Of a DNA stretch of 7,787 bases, positions 1-7,322 are shown piece by piece (the first letter of the stretch is position 1; the number at the start of each line of letters is the position of its first letter). The stretch spans positions 1-7,787 of the forward strand of contig JALGUK010000069.1 in NCBI GenBank assembly GCA_029820875.1. Direction: 5' to 3'. The stretch comes from Candidatus Zipacnadia bacterium. Lineage in GTDB: Bacteria; Armatimonadota; UBA5377; JALGUK01. Position numbers and translations under genes: made by a program. The notes beneath the pieces are model-generated. The model was not told where the DNA came from, did not search any database, and worked only from the letters and a program-made list of their open reading frames with translations.

Positions 1-1
1 T

Positions 2-430
2 TACTGGCGGGGCTATGAGGAATATCAGCGCGCGGGGAGAATCGAAACCCTCCCGAAAATGCTTGGTTTCCAGGCCGCCGGCGCAGCCCCTATCGTGGAC
101 GGACACCCCGTGAGCAATCCGGAGACTGTGGCAACCGCGATACGGATTGGGAATCCTGCACGGTGGAAGGACGCCGAGGCGGCGCGGGACAAGTCGGGAG
201 GGCTGATCGAAAAGGTCACAGACGAGCAAATTCTCGAAGCCTATCAGATGCTCGCGAAAGTCGAGGGGATTTTCGTTGAGCCTGCCTCGGCCGCCGGCGT
301 TGCAGGTGTGAAGCTCCTGGCGCAGAGAGGCTTTTTCGGCACGAACCGTCCGACGGTGGTATGCACGGTCACTGGTCACGGTCTTAAAGACCCTGACAGG
401 GCTATACCAGGGAGCGGGATTGAACAATGA
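2..430 (+). CDS. thrC: Threonine synthase, C-terminal part (5' end outside window)
   Basis: Catalyses the PLP-dependent conversion of O-phosphohomoserine to threonine and phosphate in the cytoplasm, the last step of threonine synthesis. The reading frame is open from base 2, and the 142 visible residues form the C-terminal part of a fold-type II PLP enzyme. Family-typical stretches are YWRGYEEYQ and LPKMLGFQAAGAAPIV near the left edge, GNPARW, the segment GIFVEPASAAGVAG, and the closing VCTVTGHGLKDPD. The lysine that binds PLP lies upstream of the window. An internal ATG at base 59 is not the true start, because conserved threonine synthase sequence continues upstream of it. The TGA stop overlaps the purC start as ATGA (427-430), which suggests translational coupling. 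Identification is by recognised family motifs. Confidence 0.93.
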   Translation, partial: YWRGYEEYQRAGRIETLPKMLGFQAAGAAPIVDGHPVSNPETVATAIRIGNPARWKDAEAARDKSGGLIEKVTDEQILEAYQMLAKVEGIFVEPASAAGVAGVKLLAQRGFFGTNRPTVVCTVTGHGLKDPDRAIPGSGIEQ

Positions 431-1326
431 GCGAAGCCATCCTCAGGACCGATTTGCCGGGTGCTGTCTCCCGTTCCAGCGGTAAAGTGCGCGACATTTA
501 CGACTTCGGGGACGCGCTGCTGATTGTTGCGACGGATCGTATCAGCGCTTTTGATGTCGTTATGGCAAATGGCATACCCGACAAGGGGAAGGTGCTCAAC
601 AGCCTCTCTGCCTATTGGTTCGAGCGGACCCGCGACATCGTCCCGAATCACGTCCTGAGTACCGAACCTGCGGACTACCCGCAATCCGTTCGACCGTTCA
701 CTGAGCTGTTGACTGGGCGTAGCATGTTGGTCAAGAAAGCTCAAGTTATACCTATAGAGTGTGTGGTGCGCGGGTACCTGGCGGGCTCAGGGTGGCGGGA
801 GTACCAGGAATCGGGCCGGATTGGCGGCCTTCAATTACCGCCCGGCCTCCGGCAGTCGGAAAAGCTTCCGGAACCGCTCTTTACGCCAGCGACGAAAGCG
901 GCGTCCGGGCACGATGAAAATATATCGTTTGAACGGGCTGCAGACATCGTCGGGGCCGAACTCGCCGAGCGGCTGCGCGCCACAGCGCTGCGAGTTTTCG
1001 AGTTCGCTTCGGCGCAATTGGAGCAGAAAGGTTTCTTGCTGGCGGATACAAAGTTCGAGTTCGGGCTGGCAGACGGGGAACTGTTGCTGATAGACGAGTG
1101 CCTGACGCCGGATTCTTCGCGCTTCTGGGATATCGACAACTATGAGGTCGGACGGCCACAAGAGGCATTCGACAAGCAGTACGTGCGGGATTATCTTGAA
1201 ACGCTGGACTGGAACAAGGAGCCGCCGGGGCCGACACTGCCAGATGACGTAGTCGCGCGGACCCGCGAGATCTATCTGACGGTGCATCGGCGGATTGTCG
1301 GTCGTGATCCGGAAGGTGTGCAGTAA
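427..1326 (+). CDS. purC: Phosphoribosylaminoimidazole-succinocarboxamide (SAICAR) synthetase
   Basis: Joins aspartate to CAIR using ATP to form SAICAR, a late step in de novo IMP synthesis; cytoplasmic. The 299-residue product matches the longer, yeast ADE1-like form (about 300 residues) rather than the short form of about 240 found in E. coli and Bacillus. Visible motifs are the N-terminal nucleotide-binding segment SGKVRDIYDFG (about 18-28), ATDRISAFDVV (35-45), VRGYLAGSGW (114-123), HDENIS (162-167), DTKFEFG (207-213) and IDECLTPDSSRFWD (222-235). No key block is missing. The ATG overlaps the thrC stop by four bases. A GGGA stretch lies a few bases upstream, so both coupling and direct initiation are possible. 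It is the only purine gene in the window and sits between two probable threonine genes. Confidence 0.96.
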   Translation: MSEAILRTDLPGAVSRSSGKVRDIYDFGDALLIVATDRISAFDVVMANGIPDKGKVLNSLSAYWFERTRDIVPNHVLSTEPADYPQSVRPFTELLTGRSMLVKKAQVIPIECVVRGYLAGSGWREYQESGRIGGLQLPPGLRQSEKLPEPLFTPATKAASGHDENISFERAADIVGAELAERLRATALRVFEFASAQLEQKGFLLADTKFEFGLADGELLLIDECLTPDSSRFWDIDNYEVGRPQEAFDKQYVRDYLETLDWNKEPPGPTLPDDVVARTREIYLTVHRRIVGRDPEGVQ

Positions 1327-1347
1327 CAAGCTGGGGGCACCGTCGTG

Positions 1348-2562
1348 ATGAAGTTCGCCATTGTTGTTGCTGACGGTATGGCCGACTGGCCGCTGGATGA
1401 ACTCGACGGCCGTACGCCGCTCGCGGCGGCTCGAACGCCCAACATGGACGCGTTGGCGCGCTGTGGTACGGTGGGGCTGGCGAGAACGATTCCGGATGGG
1501 ATGAATCCGGGCAGCGATGTAGCCAACCTTAGCATTCTTGGTTACGATCCGCTTCGATATTATACTGCGCGAGGGCCGTTCGAAGCGCTCGCGATGGGCC
1601 TGCCTCTTGAAGAAGGAGTGGTCGCATTTCGGTGTAACCTCATTACCACCGACGGAGAGACGCTGATTGACTACAGCGCCGGCCACATCAGCTCCGACGA
1701 GGCCAGGGTGCTGATTAACCTGTTGGACGAGAAACTGGGTACTCCGCGCATCCGCTTCTTCCCGGGAGTCAGTTACCGCCACAGCCTCCTGTGGGATGGC
1801 GGCCCTGTGGATGCGGTTACGACACCACCGCATGATATAATCGGCCGACCCTGGGAAAAGTACATGCCACAGGGCGACGAGGAAAACACGCTGAGGCAAT
1901 TGATTTACGACTCCCTCGAGATTCTCGATGACCATGACATCAACCGGCGCCGTCGCGATGACGGGCAAAACCCGGCGAACGCCGTCTGGCCGTGGGGCCA
2001 GGGTCTGCCCCCGAATCTCCCTGTGTTTGCACTGCGTTTCGGCAGGCCCGGGGCGGTTATTGCGGCGGTTGACCTTATCAAGGGCATAGGTGTTGCGGCG
2101 GGGCTTCAGAAGATTGATGTTCCCGGCGCAACGGGCTACTTGGATACCGACTACGAGTCTAAGGCTAACCATGCCGTGGAAGCTCTTCAGAAGGTGGATT
2201 TTGTTTACTTGCATGTAGAGGCGCCTGACGAGGCTGGCCACGCGGGGGACATCGAGAAGAAAACCTGGGCGATCGAGCAGGTGGATGAAAAGGTCATCGG
2301 TACATTAATCCGCGAGTTGGGGGAGCCGGGCAGGGACTGGGGGATGCTTGTGTTGGCCGATCATCTAACCCCGATTGCGGTGCGGACGCACGTGGCTGAT
2401 CCGACACCCTTCGTTGTTGTGCCGCCGTGTCAGAGCATAGGTAGCTCTGACGCTTCTGCCCTGACGGAAGATGAATGTCGCGCCGCAGGCGTGTTGATTG
2501 AAAACGGGCATGAACTGTTGCCGCGCATTCTACGGTCAGGACCACCCCTTGTCGGGAACTGA
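1348..2562 (+). CDS. Phosphoglycerate-mutase-like enzyme; probable homoserine kinase (ThrB-replacing type)
   Basis: A 404-residue member of the alkaline phosphatase superfamily, related to the archaeal cofactor-independent phosphoglycerate mutases (ApgM). Metal-site and catalytic motifs are intact: VVADGMAD with D9, NPGSDVANLS with the predicted phosphorylated serine S56, APDEAGHAGD with H298, LADH with D338 and H339, and RTH with H348. VDLIKGIGVAAGL and PGATGYLDTDYESKA are typical of the bacterial branch, which the TIGR02535 model describes as proposed homoserine kinase because members neighbour threonine genes. Here thrC is one gene upstream, which favours homoserine kinase over glycolytic mutase. 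The motifs alone cannot separate the two activities. ATG at 1348 is preferred, with GGGGG about ten bases upstream; GTG at 1345 is equally possible. It starts 21 bases after purC. Confidence 0.9.
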   Translation: MKFAIVVADGMADWPLDELDGRTPLAAARTPNMDALARCGTVGLARTIPDGMNPGSDVANLSILGYDPLRYYTARGPFEALAMGLPLEEGVVAFRCNLITTDGETLIDYSAGHISSDEARVLINLLDEKLGTPRIRFFPGVSYRHSLLWDGGPVDAVTTPPHDIIGRPWEKYMPQGDEENTLRQLIYDSLEILDDHDINRRRRDDGQNPANAVWPWGQGLPPNLPVFALRFGRPGAVIAAVDLIKGIGVAAGLQKIDVPGATGYLDTDYESKANHAVEALQKVDFVYLHVEAPDEAGHAGDIEKKTWAIEQVDEKVIGTLIRELGEPGRDWGMLVLADHLTPIAVRTHVADPTPFVVVPPCQSIGSSDASALTEDECRAAGVLIENGHELLPRILRSGPPLVGN

Positions 2563-2582
2563 AGCGAAGCCTCCACGCTGTT

Positions 2583-2589
2583 AGGAAAG
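2583..2589 (+). promoter_or_regulatory. Ribosome binding site supporting a TTG start for tilS
   Basis: AGGAAAG lies seven bases before TTG at 2597. It is the best-placed Shine-Dalgarno match upstream of tilS and supports this rare start. A second purine-rich run, AGGGAGG (2615-2621), lies inside the resulting frame. It is badly spaced for the next candidates, GTG 2624 (too close) and TTG 2636 (too far). Confidence 0.55.
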
Positions 2590-2596
2590 CTGTAAA

Positions 2597-4078
2597 TTGG
2601 GGTACAAGACTGTCAGGGAGGCAGTGAGCGGGCTATTGCACGACAAAGTGCGGCGTACAATCAGCGAGTTTGAGATGTTAGAACCGGGCGAACGCGTGGT
2701 CGTCGCGGTATCAGGGGGGCCGGATTCGCTCGCTTTGCTCCATGTGCTGCATGACCTGGCTCCGGAGTTAGACATTGCCATGATCGTGGGGCACCTCCAC
2801 CACGGGCTTCGGGGGGCCGAGGCCGACGCGGATGTGAAGTTCGTGCAAGATGTAGCCCGAAGCCTTTCGCTCGAATGTGTGGTCGAGAAGAGCGATATCG
2901 GAGCGCTGGCGCGAGACCGTGGCATAGGTATTGAACAGGCTGGACGGGAGGCACGATATGCTTTTCTTCGGCAGCTTGCACACAGGACAGGAGCGAAAAA
3001 AATCGCACTGGGACATACTGGAAGCGACGTCGCAGAGACTGTGTTGATAAACCTGATGCGCGGTGCGGGGCTGGACGGTCTGCAGGGCATTCCTCCGCGG
3101 CGCGGCGATATAGTGCGCCCGCTCATTCGCGTCAGTAGGAGGGAAACAGAAGCATTCTGTCGAAATCGAGGACTGTTGCCGCGTACCGACCGCATGAACT
3201 TTGACGAACGCTTTCTGCGCCCGCGGGTGCGTCACAGAGTTCTGCCGATTCTGCAAGCCGAGCTTGAGACTGATGTTGAGCAGAAGATACTCGAGACAGT
3301 GACATTGCTGCATGACGATGCGGAAGTTTTGGCGGATCTGACCCGAAAGACTCTTGACTCTGTGACCATTAAGCGAGAACCCGGAGTGGTGGAGCTGCGG
3401 TTGTCCGATGCCGCAGCGTTGCCGGTTGGGCTTCTGAGACGTGTCATTCGCGAGGCGTTGCGGCAGGTTCGGGGTGATTTGCAGGACGTGGGGCAGAGGC
3501 ATATCGCTGCACTCTGCGGGTTGTTCCACGGCGGGGCGACCGGCTCAGAGGTACATCTGCCGGGAGGAGTGGTGGGGCGTCGAGGATATCAAGTTGTGGA
3601 ATTGATGCGCAACGCAGCACGTGGTGTCGATGAAAGGCATGACGAGGAGAGCCGGCTGCCTGTGCCCGGTACCGTACTTGCACCGGGTGGGGAGCTGTGG
3701 ATTGATGCGAGCGTAGAGGCTCCTCCGCCGGCAGAGCAGCTTGGAGGACGTTGGGACGCCTGGCTTGACATCACTTATTGTGAGCGCGATTTGCGCGTTC
3801 GAACATGGCGTGTGGGCGACCGCTTCGAGCCTCTGGGATTAAAAGGAAGCAAGAAACTGCAAGACTTTTTTGTTGACGAGAAAGTACCCCAGCTCCAGCG
3901 GAGGAGAGTGCCTATCGTCACGAAAGCCGACGGAACGGTGCTATGGGTGGTGGGACATAGGATTGACCACCGTGCACGGCTGACCGATAAGACGCAAACG
4001 GCGGTGCATCTTAGCGCCAGGCCCGCTGACAGTGAATACACGGCGAACGGGGGGTGGAGGCGTAGTGATGAAAGCTAA
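2597..4078 (+). CDS. tilS: tRNA(Ile)-lysidine synthetase
   Basis: Ligates lysine to C34 of the CAU-anticodon tRNA(Ile) using ATP, giving lysidine so that AUA is read as isoleucine; normally essential. The 493-residue product has the N-type ATP-pyrophosphatase P-loop SGGPDS (39-44), followed by GHLHHGLRGAEAD (65-77) and GHTGSDVAET (139-148), the family's third active-site block with D144, E147 and T148 kept. RFLRPRVRHRVLP (205-217) closes the catalytic domain. The C-terminal TilS domain (about 396-475) includes WRVGDRFEPLG and KKLQDFFVDEKVP, so this is the long, multi-domain form. The TTG start gives a P-loop somewhat further in than usual. TTG 2636 would place it at 26-31, so the N-terminus is uncertain by 13 residues. 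It begins 34 bases after the previous gene and overlaps ftsH by 11 bases. Confidence 0.95.
   Translation: MGYKTVREAVSGLLHDKVRRTISEFEMLEPGERVVVAVSGGPDSLALLHVLHDLAPELDIAMIVGHLHHGLRGAEADADVKFVQDVARSLSLECVVEKSDIGALARDRGIGIEQAGREARYAFLRQLAHRTGAKKIALGHTGSDVAETVLINLMRGAGLDGLQGIPPRRGDIVRPLIRVSRRETEAFCRNRGLLPRTDRMNFDERFLRPRVRHRVLPILQAELETDVEQKILETVTLLHDDAEVLADLTRKTLDSVTIKREPGVVELRLSDAAALPVGLLRRVIREALRQVRGDLQDVGQRHIAALCGLFHGGATGSEVHLPGGVVGRRGYQVVELMRNAARGVDERHDEESRLPVPGTVLAPGGELWIDASVEAPPPAEQLGGRWDAWLDITYCERDLRVRTWRVGDRFEPLGLKGSKKLQDFFVDEKVPQLQRRRVPIVTKADGTVLWVVGHRIDHRARLTDKTQTAVHLSARPADSEYTANGGWRRSDES
4056..4060 (+). promoter_or_regulatory. Ribosome binding site setting the ftsH start
   Basis: GGAGG lies seven bases before ATG at 4068, inside the 3' end of tilS. 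It favours that ATG over the in-frame GTG at 4032, which would add twelve residues rich in Gly and Arg before the first membrane segment and has no comparable site upstream. GTG at 4065 is also in frame but too close to the site to be preferred. Confidence 0.7.
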
Positions 4079-6014
4079 TCAGATTATCCCAATTGTCGCG
4101 ATGGTGTTACTAGTCTACCTTTTTGTAAGGATGGTGGACGTCAACACCGGCCGGCCGCAAGTAGTGGAGGCCGCGTACACTCAGTTCCTTAGCTACGTGG
4201 AAAAGGGCGAAATCAAAAAGGTTACTGTAATCGGCAATCAGGACAAGGCCGAGGGTATTCGCACGGCCGAGGAACATAAAACCAAGGTCGTAACAACGCT
4301 TCCTCCTGAGGCTCAAGTCTACATGGCCGACCTCAAAAGCGTCAATCCAGACATAGTGATTGACATCAAGGGCCGTACCGCCTTGGACTACATCATAACG
4401 TATGCAGGCATGATTGGGCTGCCGCTGCTGCTGTTAATCGTCCTGTGGCTGATGATGATGCGGCAGTTTCGCGGTACCAGCGGACAGGCATTGACCTTCG
4501 GGCGCAGTCGCGCCAAAATGCTCGCCGACAACTTTCCCAAGGTTACGTTTGATGACGTAGCTGGCATGGAGGAAGTGAAGGCTGAACTGGTCGAAGTTGT
4601 GGAATTCCTTAGGGACCCCGAGCGTTTCCGCAGTCTCGGCGCGAAGATACCCAAGGGCGTGTTGCTGCTCGGTCCTCCGGGATGTGGAAAAACGTTGCTT
4701 GCCCGAGCCGTCGCCGGCCAAGCAGACGTGTCCTTTTTTTACATCAGCGGCTCGGACTTCGTTGAGATGTTCGTCGGTGTCGGTGCATCACGGGTTCGCG
4801 ATCTGTTCGACCAGGCCAAGGCGCACCGGCCGGCTATTGTGTTCATTGATGAGATAGACGCGGTCGGCAGGCAGCGGGGCGCCGGCCTCGGCGGAGGGCA
4901 CGATGAACGCGAACAAACGCTGAATGCGTTGCTTGTGGAGATGGATGGTTTTGAGGCGAACGCTGATGTTATACTGCTCGCAGCTACAAACCGTCCGGAT
5001 GTCCTCGACCCGGCGTTGCTGCGCCCGGGCCGCTTCGACCGGCGGGTCGTAGTGAACAACCCAGATGTCAATGAGCGCAAGGCAATCCTTCAACTCTACA
5101 TCAAGGACAAGCCGGTCAGTGAAGATGTGAATATAGACCTGCTGGCTCGCCGAACGCCCGGGTTTTCAGGCGCAGACATTGAGAATCTGGTAAACGAGGC
5201 GGCTCTGGTTGCGGCCCGCCGGCAAAAGAAGCAGATCGAGCCTGAAGATTTCGACGAGGCTACGGATAAGGTCATTGCCGGGCCGGAACGCAAGAGCCGC
5301 ATTATCAGTGATAAGGAGAAGAAGATTATTGCCTACCACGAGTCGGGCCATGCCCTTGTGGGCGCGCTTCTTCCCGACTTCGGCCCGGTGCAGAAGGTGA
5401 CAATCCTCTCGCGTGGCATGAGCCTGGGCTACACCATGCGGCTTCCTATGGAGGACCGCTACCTGATGACCAGAGAGGAGCTTCTGAACACCATCTCTTT
5501 CGCATTGGGAGGCCGGGCCGCCGAGGAATTGATATTCAACGAGTTGACGACCGGCGCCCAAGATGACCTCGAAAAGGCCACTAAAATTGCACGGGCCATG
5601 GTATGTGAGTACGGAATGAGCGAGACGCTTGGCCATCGCACCTTTGGAAAGAAGCACGGCCCTGTGTTCCTCGGTCGTGACCTCGTGGAGGAGAAAGACT
5701 ACAGCGAGGAGATGGCCAACGCCATCGACGGGGAAATCCGGGACCTGATTGAGAGAAGGTACGATGCGGCAAAGACCATCATCAGCGAGAACATGGAAAA
5801 GATTGAGCGTTTGGCGACGGAGTTACTAAAAAAGGAAACATTAGAGGCCGAGGAACTCCAGGCGATTATCGAAGGACGAGACCTACATCAGTCGAAATCG
5901 CCCGAGGAGCCGGCCGAAGCTGCGCCAGAGGAAACAGATGCGCCGGAGGCATCCACCGACGTCCGAAGTCCCGCTATCGAGCAGGGGCCTGGTGGGCTGG
6001 AACCGGTAACTTGA
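4068..6014 (+). CDS. ftsH: ATP-dependent zinc metalloprotease FtsH
   Basis: Membrane-anchored AAA+ protease that forms hexamers and degrades misfolded membrane proteins and selected soluble regulators. The 648 residues read in order: membrane segment 1 (about 5-23), a short extracytoplasmic domain (24-108), membrane segment 2 (about 109-131), and then the AAA+ module. That module has Walker A GPPGCGKT (202-209), pore motif MFVGVGAS, Walker B VFIDEID (258-264) and the second region of homology with [18 protein letters not shown] (308-325, arginine fingers R319 and R322). The zinc site is HESGH (424-428), with the third ligand D500 in [11 protein letters not shown]. All catalytic residues are present. 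Walker A has Cys where most FtsH proteins have Thr; other AAA+ proteins, such as the p97 D2 domain, have the same Cys. The last 45 or so residues are an acidic Ala/Pro/Glu-rich tail. The start overlaps tilS by 11 bases. Confidence 0.98.
   Translation: MKANQIIPIVAMVLLVYLFVRMVDVNTGRPQVVEAAYTQFLSYVEKGEIKKVTVIGNQDKAEGIRTAEEHKTKVVTTLPPEAQVYMADLKSVNPDIVIDIKGRTALDYIITYAGMIGLPLLLLIVLWLMMMRQFRGTSGQALTFGRSRAKMLADNFPKVTFDDVAGMEEVKAELVEVVEFLRDPERFRSLGAKIPKGVLLLGPPGCGKTLLARAVAGQADVSFFYISGSDFVEMFVGVGASRVRDLFDQAKAHRPAIVFIDEIDAVGRQRGAGLGGGHDEREQTLNALLVEMDGFEANADVILLAATNRPDVLDPALLRPGRFDRRVVVNNPDVNERKAILQLYIKDKPVSEDVNIDLLARRTPGFSGADIENLVNEAALVAARRQKKQIEPEDFDEATDKVIAGPERKSRIISDKEKKIIAYHESGHALVGALLPDFGPVQKVTILSRGMSLGYTMRLPMEDRYLMTREELLNTISFALGGRAAEELIFNELTTGAQDDLEKATKIARAMVCEYGMSETLGHRTFGKKHGPVFLGRDLVEEKDYSEEMANAIDGEIRDLIERRYDAAKTIISENMEKIERLATELLKKETLEAEELQAIIEGRDLHQSKSPEEPAEAAPEETDAPEASTDVRSPAIEQGPGGLEPVT
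5828..5834 (+). other. Candidate -1 slippery heptamer A-AAA-AAG in ftsH
   Basis: The ftsH frame reads CTA AAA AAG here, so the heptamer is in the same register as the slippery site of E. coli dnaX. The last -1-frame stop is TGA at 5804-5806. The -1 frame is then open across the ftsH stop (6012-6014) and joins the TPR gene, to its stop at 7301. A GGAG at 5819-5822 could act as an upstream stimulator, though at five bases it is closer than in dnaX. No convincing downstream hairpin was found. A slip would give FtsH residues 1-589, a 59-residue linker and the TPR protein, about 1078 residues in all. The linker is very rich in Arg and Gly, as expected of an out-of-frame reading, which counts against a selected fusion. 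Confidence 0.2.
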
Positions 6015-6026
6015 ACTTACATGTGC

Positions 6027-6032
6027 AAGGGG
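6027..6032 (+). promoter_or_regulatory. Ribosome binding site for the TPR gene
   Basis: AAGGGG lies five bases before GTG 6038 and eleven before ATG 6044. This favours one of these starts over TTG 6011, which overlaps the ftsH stop as TTGA but has only a weak, distant purine run upstream. Confidence 0.45.
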
Positions 6033-6037
6033 TATTT

Positions 6038-7303
6038 GTGGCTATGCGGCGGCGGGCAGAAAGCGAAAGTGAGATTGAATCGTTGTATGCCGATGCTGTT
6101 GCACTGGCAAGCGAGCGGCGATATGACGAGGCGATCAGGCTTTTTCGACGTATGCTCAGGCGCATTGCATATGCAGCCGTGATGCGCCCGGCTCTGGAGC
6201 GGCAGGAATTGAATACGGCCGCTAAGTTACCGTCGCTTCTTCGAGATGCGCATGTGGGACTTGGGAACTGCTATGTGGAAAAGGGCATGCTCAGGGAGGC
6301 TATGGCTGAACTCTCTGCAGGGGTGGAGCAGGATTTGACCGATGCTGAGGCTTTGGGACGCCTTGCTGAAGTCCATGTTCGGATGGGCCAGTTGAGTGCG
6401 GCGGCAAACCTCTTGGAACGCGCATCTACGGTTGATTCCTCCGCCGTTGCAGTCAGGATAGCTCAGTGCCACTACTGGATTGCTGCAAAAGACTACGACA
6501 AGGCGCTTGAGGTGTGCCTGGATGTCATCCCTGTACTGGCTCCCAACGACATTCATTATGCGGAGTTCGTCAGTGAGTTCCTCGCTCACGGCCAGCCGGA
6601 CGCTGCCCTTCGAGTTTCGCAGGCAGCCGTGCACGCCGTGCCTTCGGACATGCGACGATGGCTGCATCTGGCGCGGGTGCAGTACTCTTTGGGGCGCTTG
6701 ACAGAGGCCCGGGACACACTTGAAGAGAGCGCCGGATTGTTCCCGGACGCTGTGGACGTTTTACAGCCACTGGCTCAAACGCTGCTTGCATTGGGAGACA
6801 TAGAGCGCGCTGACCAAGTGTGTACACGGCTGCGAGCTCTGGCACCAAAGAGCCCAAGTGTGCTGATGTTCTCAGCCGCAGCGGCTCAGCAACTGGAAAA
6901 ACTCGGCGAGGCGGTCCACTATGCCGCTGCGCTGGTACGAGCGTCACCGCTTGATCCATATGCGCACTTCCAACTTGGTGCGCTCCAGCAGCAGACCGGT
7001 GACTTTGCATCCGCTATGCAGCGTTACAGTATCGCTCTGTCCCTGGCTTCTTTCGCCGATGCTGAATTGGTGAGGGCGCTCAATGAAGCAATCCAGCGCC
7101 TCGACATGATTCAGATTCAGCAAGTTGTTACGCTCGCTGCTGAGAATGTCATTTTCCGCACGCGGTTGCGGCGCAATTGTCAGCGGACTTTAGATGAACA
7201 TGGGTTTCGAGTGACTGACGCCGCGTTGGCGATGCTTCAATCTGTAGATGTCAGTGACCTCCTGCAATTGTCGAGCCGTTCTGATCCACGCGTATCACAC
7301 TGA
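6038..7303 (+). CDS. TPR-repeat protein of unknown function
   Basis: I do not recognise a named family. The 421-residue product is mostly helical tetratricopeptide repeats, which usually act as protein-binding scaffolds. Repeat-like units begin near residues 14 (ADAVALASERRYDEAIRLF), 69 (RDAHVGLGNCYVEKGMLREA), 103, 137, 173, 206 (RWLHLARVQYSLGRLTEA), 239, 272 and 307 (YAHFQLGALQQQTGDFASA), about eight or nine in all. The last 70 residues (about 350-421) are not repeats and could be a small helical domain. There is no signal peptide or membrane segment, so it should be cytoplasmic. It follows ftsH by 23 bases and precedes folK by 19, so it is probably co-transcribed with both. A link to FtsH is only suggested by position. 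TTG 6011 (430 residues) and ATG 6044 (419) are alternative starts. Confidence 0.85.
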   Translation: MAMRRRAESESEIESLYADAVALASERRYDEAIRLFRRMLRRIAYAAVMRPALERQELNTAAKLPSLLRDAHVGLGNCYVEKGMLREAMAELSAGVEQDLTDAEALGRLAEVHVRMGQLSAAANLLERASTVDSSAVAVRIAQCHYWIAAKDYDKALEVCLDVIPVLAPNDIHYAEFVSEFLAHGQPDAALRVSQAAVHAVPSDMRRWLHLARVQYSLGRLTEARDTLEESAGLFPDAVDVLQPLAQTLLALGDIERADQVCTRLRALAPKSPSVLMFSAAAAQQLEKLGEAVHYAAALVRASPLDPYAHFQLGALQQQTGDFASAMQRYSIALSLASFADAELVRALNEAIQRLDMIQIQQVVTLAAENVIFRTRLRRNCQRTLDEHGFRVTDAALAMLQSVDVSDLLQLSSRSDPRVSH

Positions 7304-7322
7304 ACAGCCGGGGCAAAGGTCC

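Noticed and set aside
5..820. Similar peptide pattern (W-R, EYQ, then GRI) near the start of the thrC fragment and in purC
   Set aside because: Each stretch is a normal conserved part of its own family, and the DNA similarity does not extend beyond it. This is coincidence, not a duplication.
835..2241. A 468-codon open frame on the - strand across purC and the mutase-like gene
   Set aside because: Both + strand genes have full family motifs and happen to lie in the same frame, so one antisense register can stay open across them in G+C-rich codons. The predicted protein has no recognisable domain, and the frame crosses the gap between the genes without any signal of its own.
2563..2596. Gap between the mutase-like gene and tilS, checked for a terminator or promoter
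   Set aside because: The 34 bases hold only a short imperfect GCG...CGC pairing without a T-run, and no -35/-10 pair. Only the ribosome site of tilS is supported.
2768..3529. A 253-codon open frame on the - strand inside tilS
   Set aside because: It is entirely covered by clear TilS coding sequence and shows no recognisable protein feature; it is a shadow of tilS.
3865..3870. T-run in tilS, considered as an intrinsic terminator
   Set aside because: No G+C-rich stem-loop precedes it, and it codes for a conserved DFF segment of the TilS C-terminal domain.
4734..4740. T7 run in ftsH just after Walker A, considered as a slippage site or terminator
   Set aside because: The codons TTT TTT TAC do not allow good re-pairing after a -1 slip, there is no stem before the run, and it lies deep inside an essential domain.
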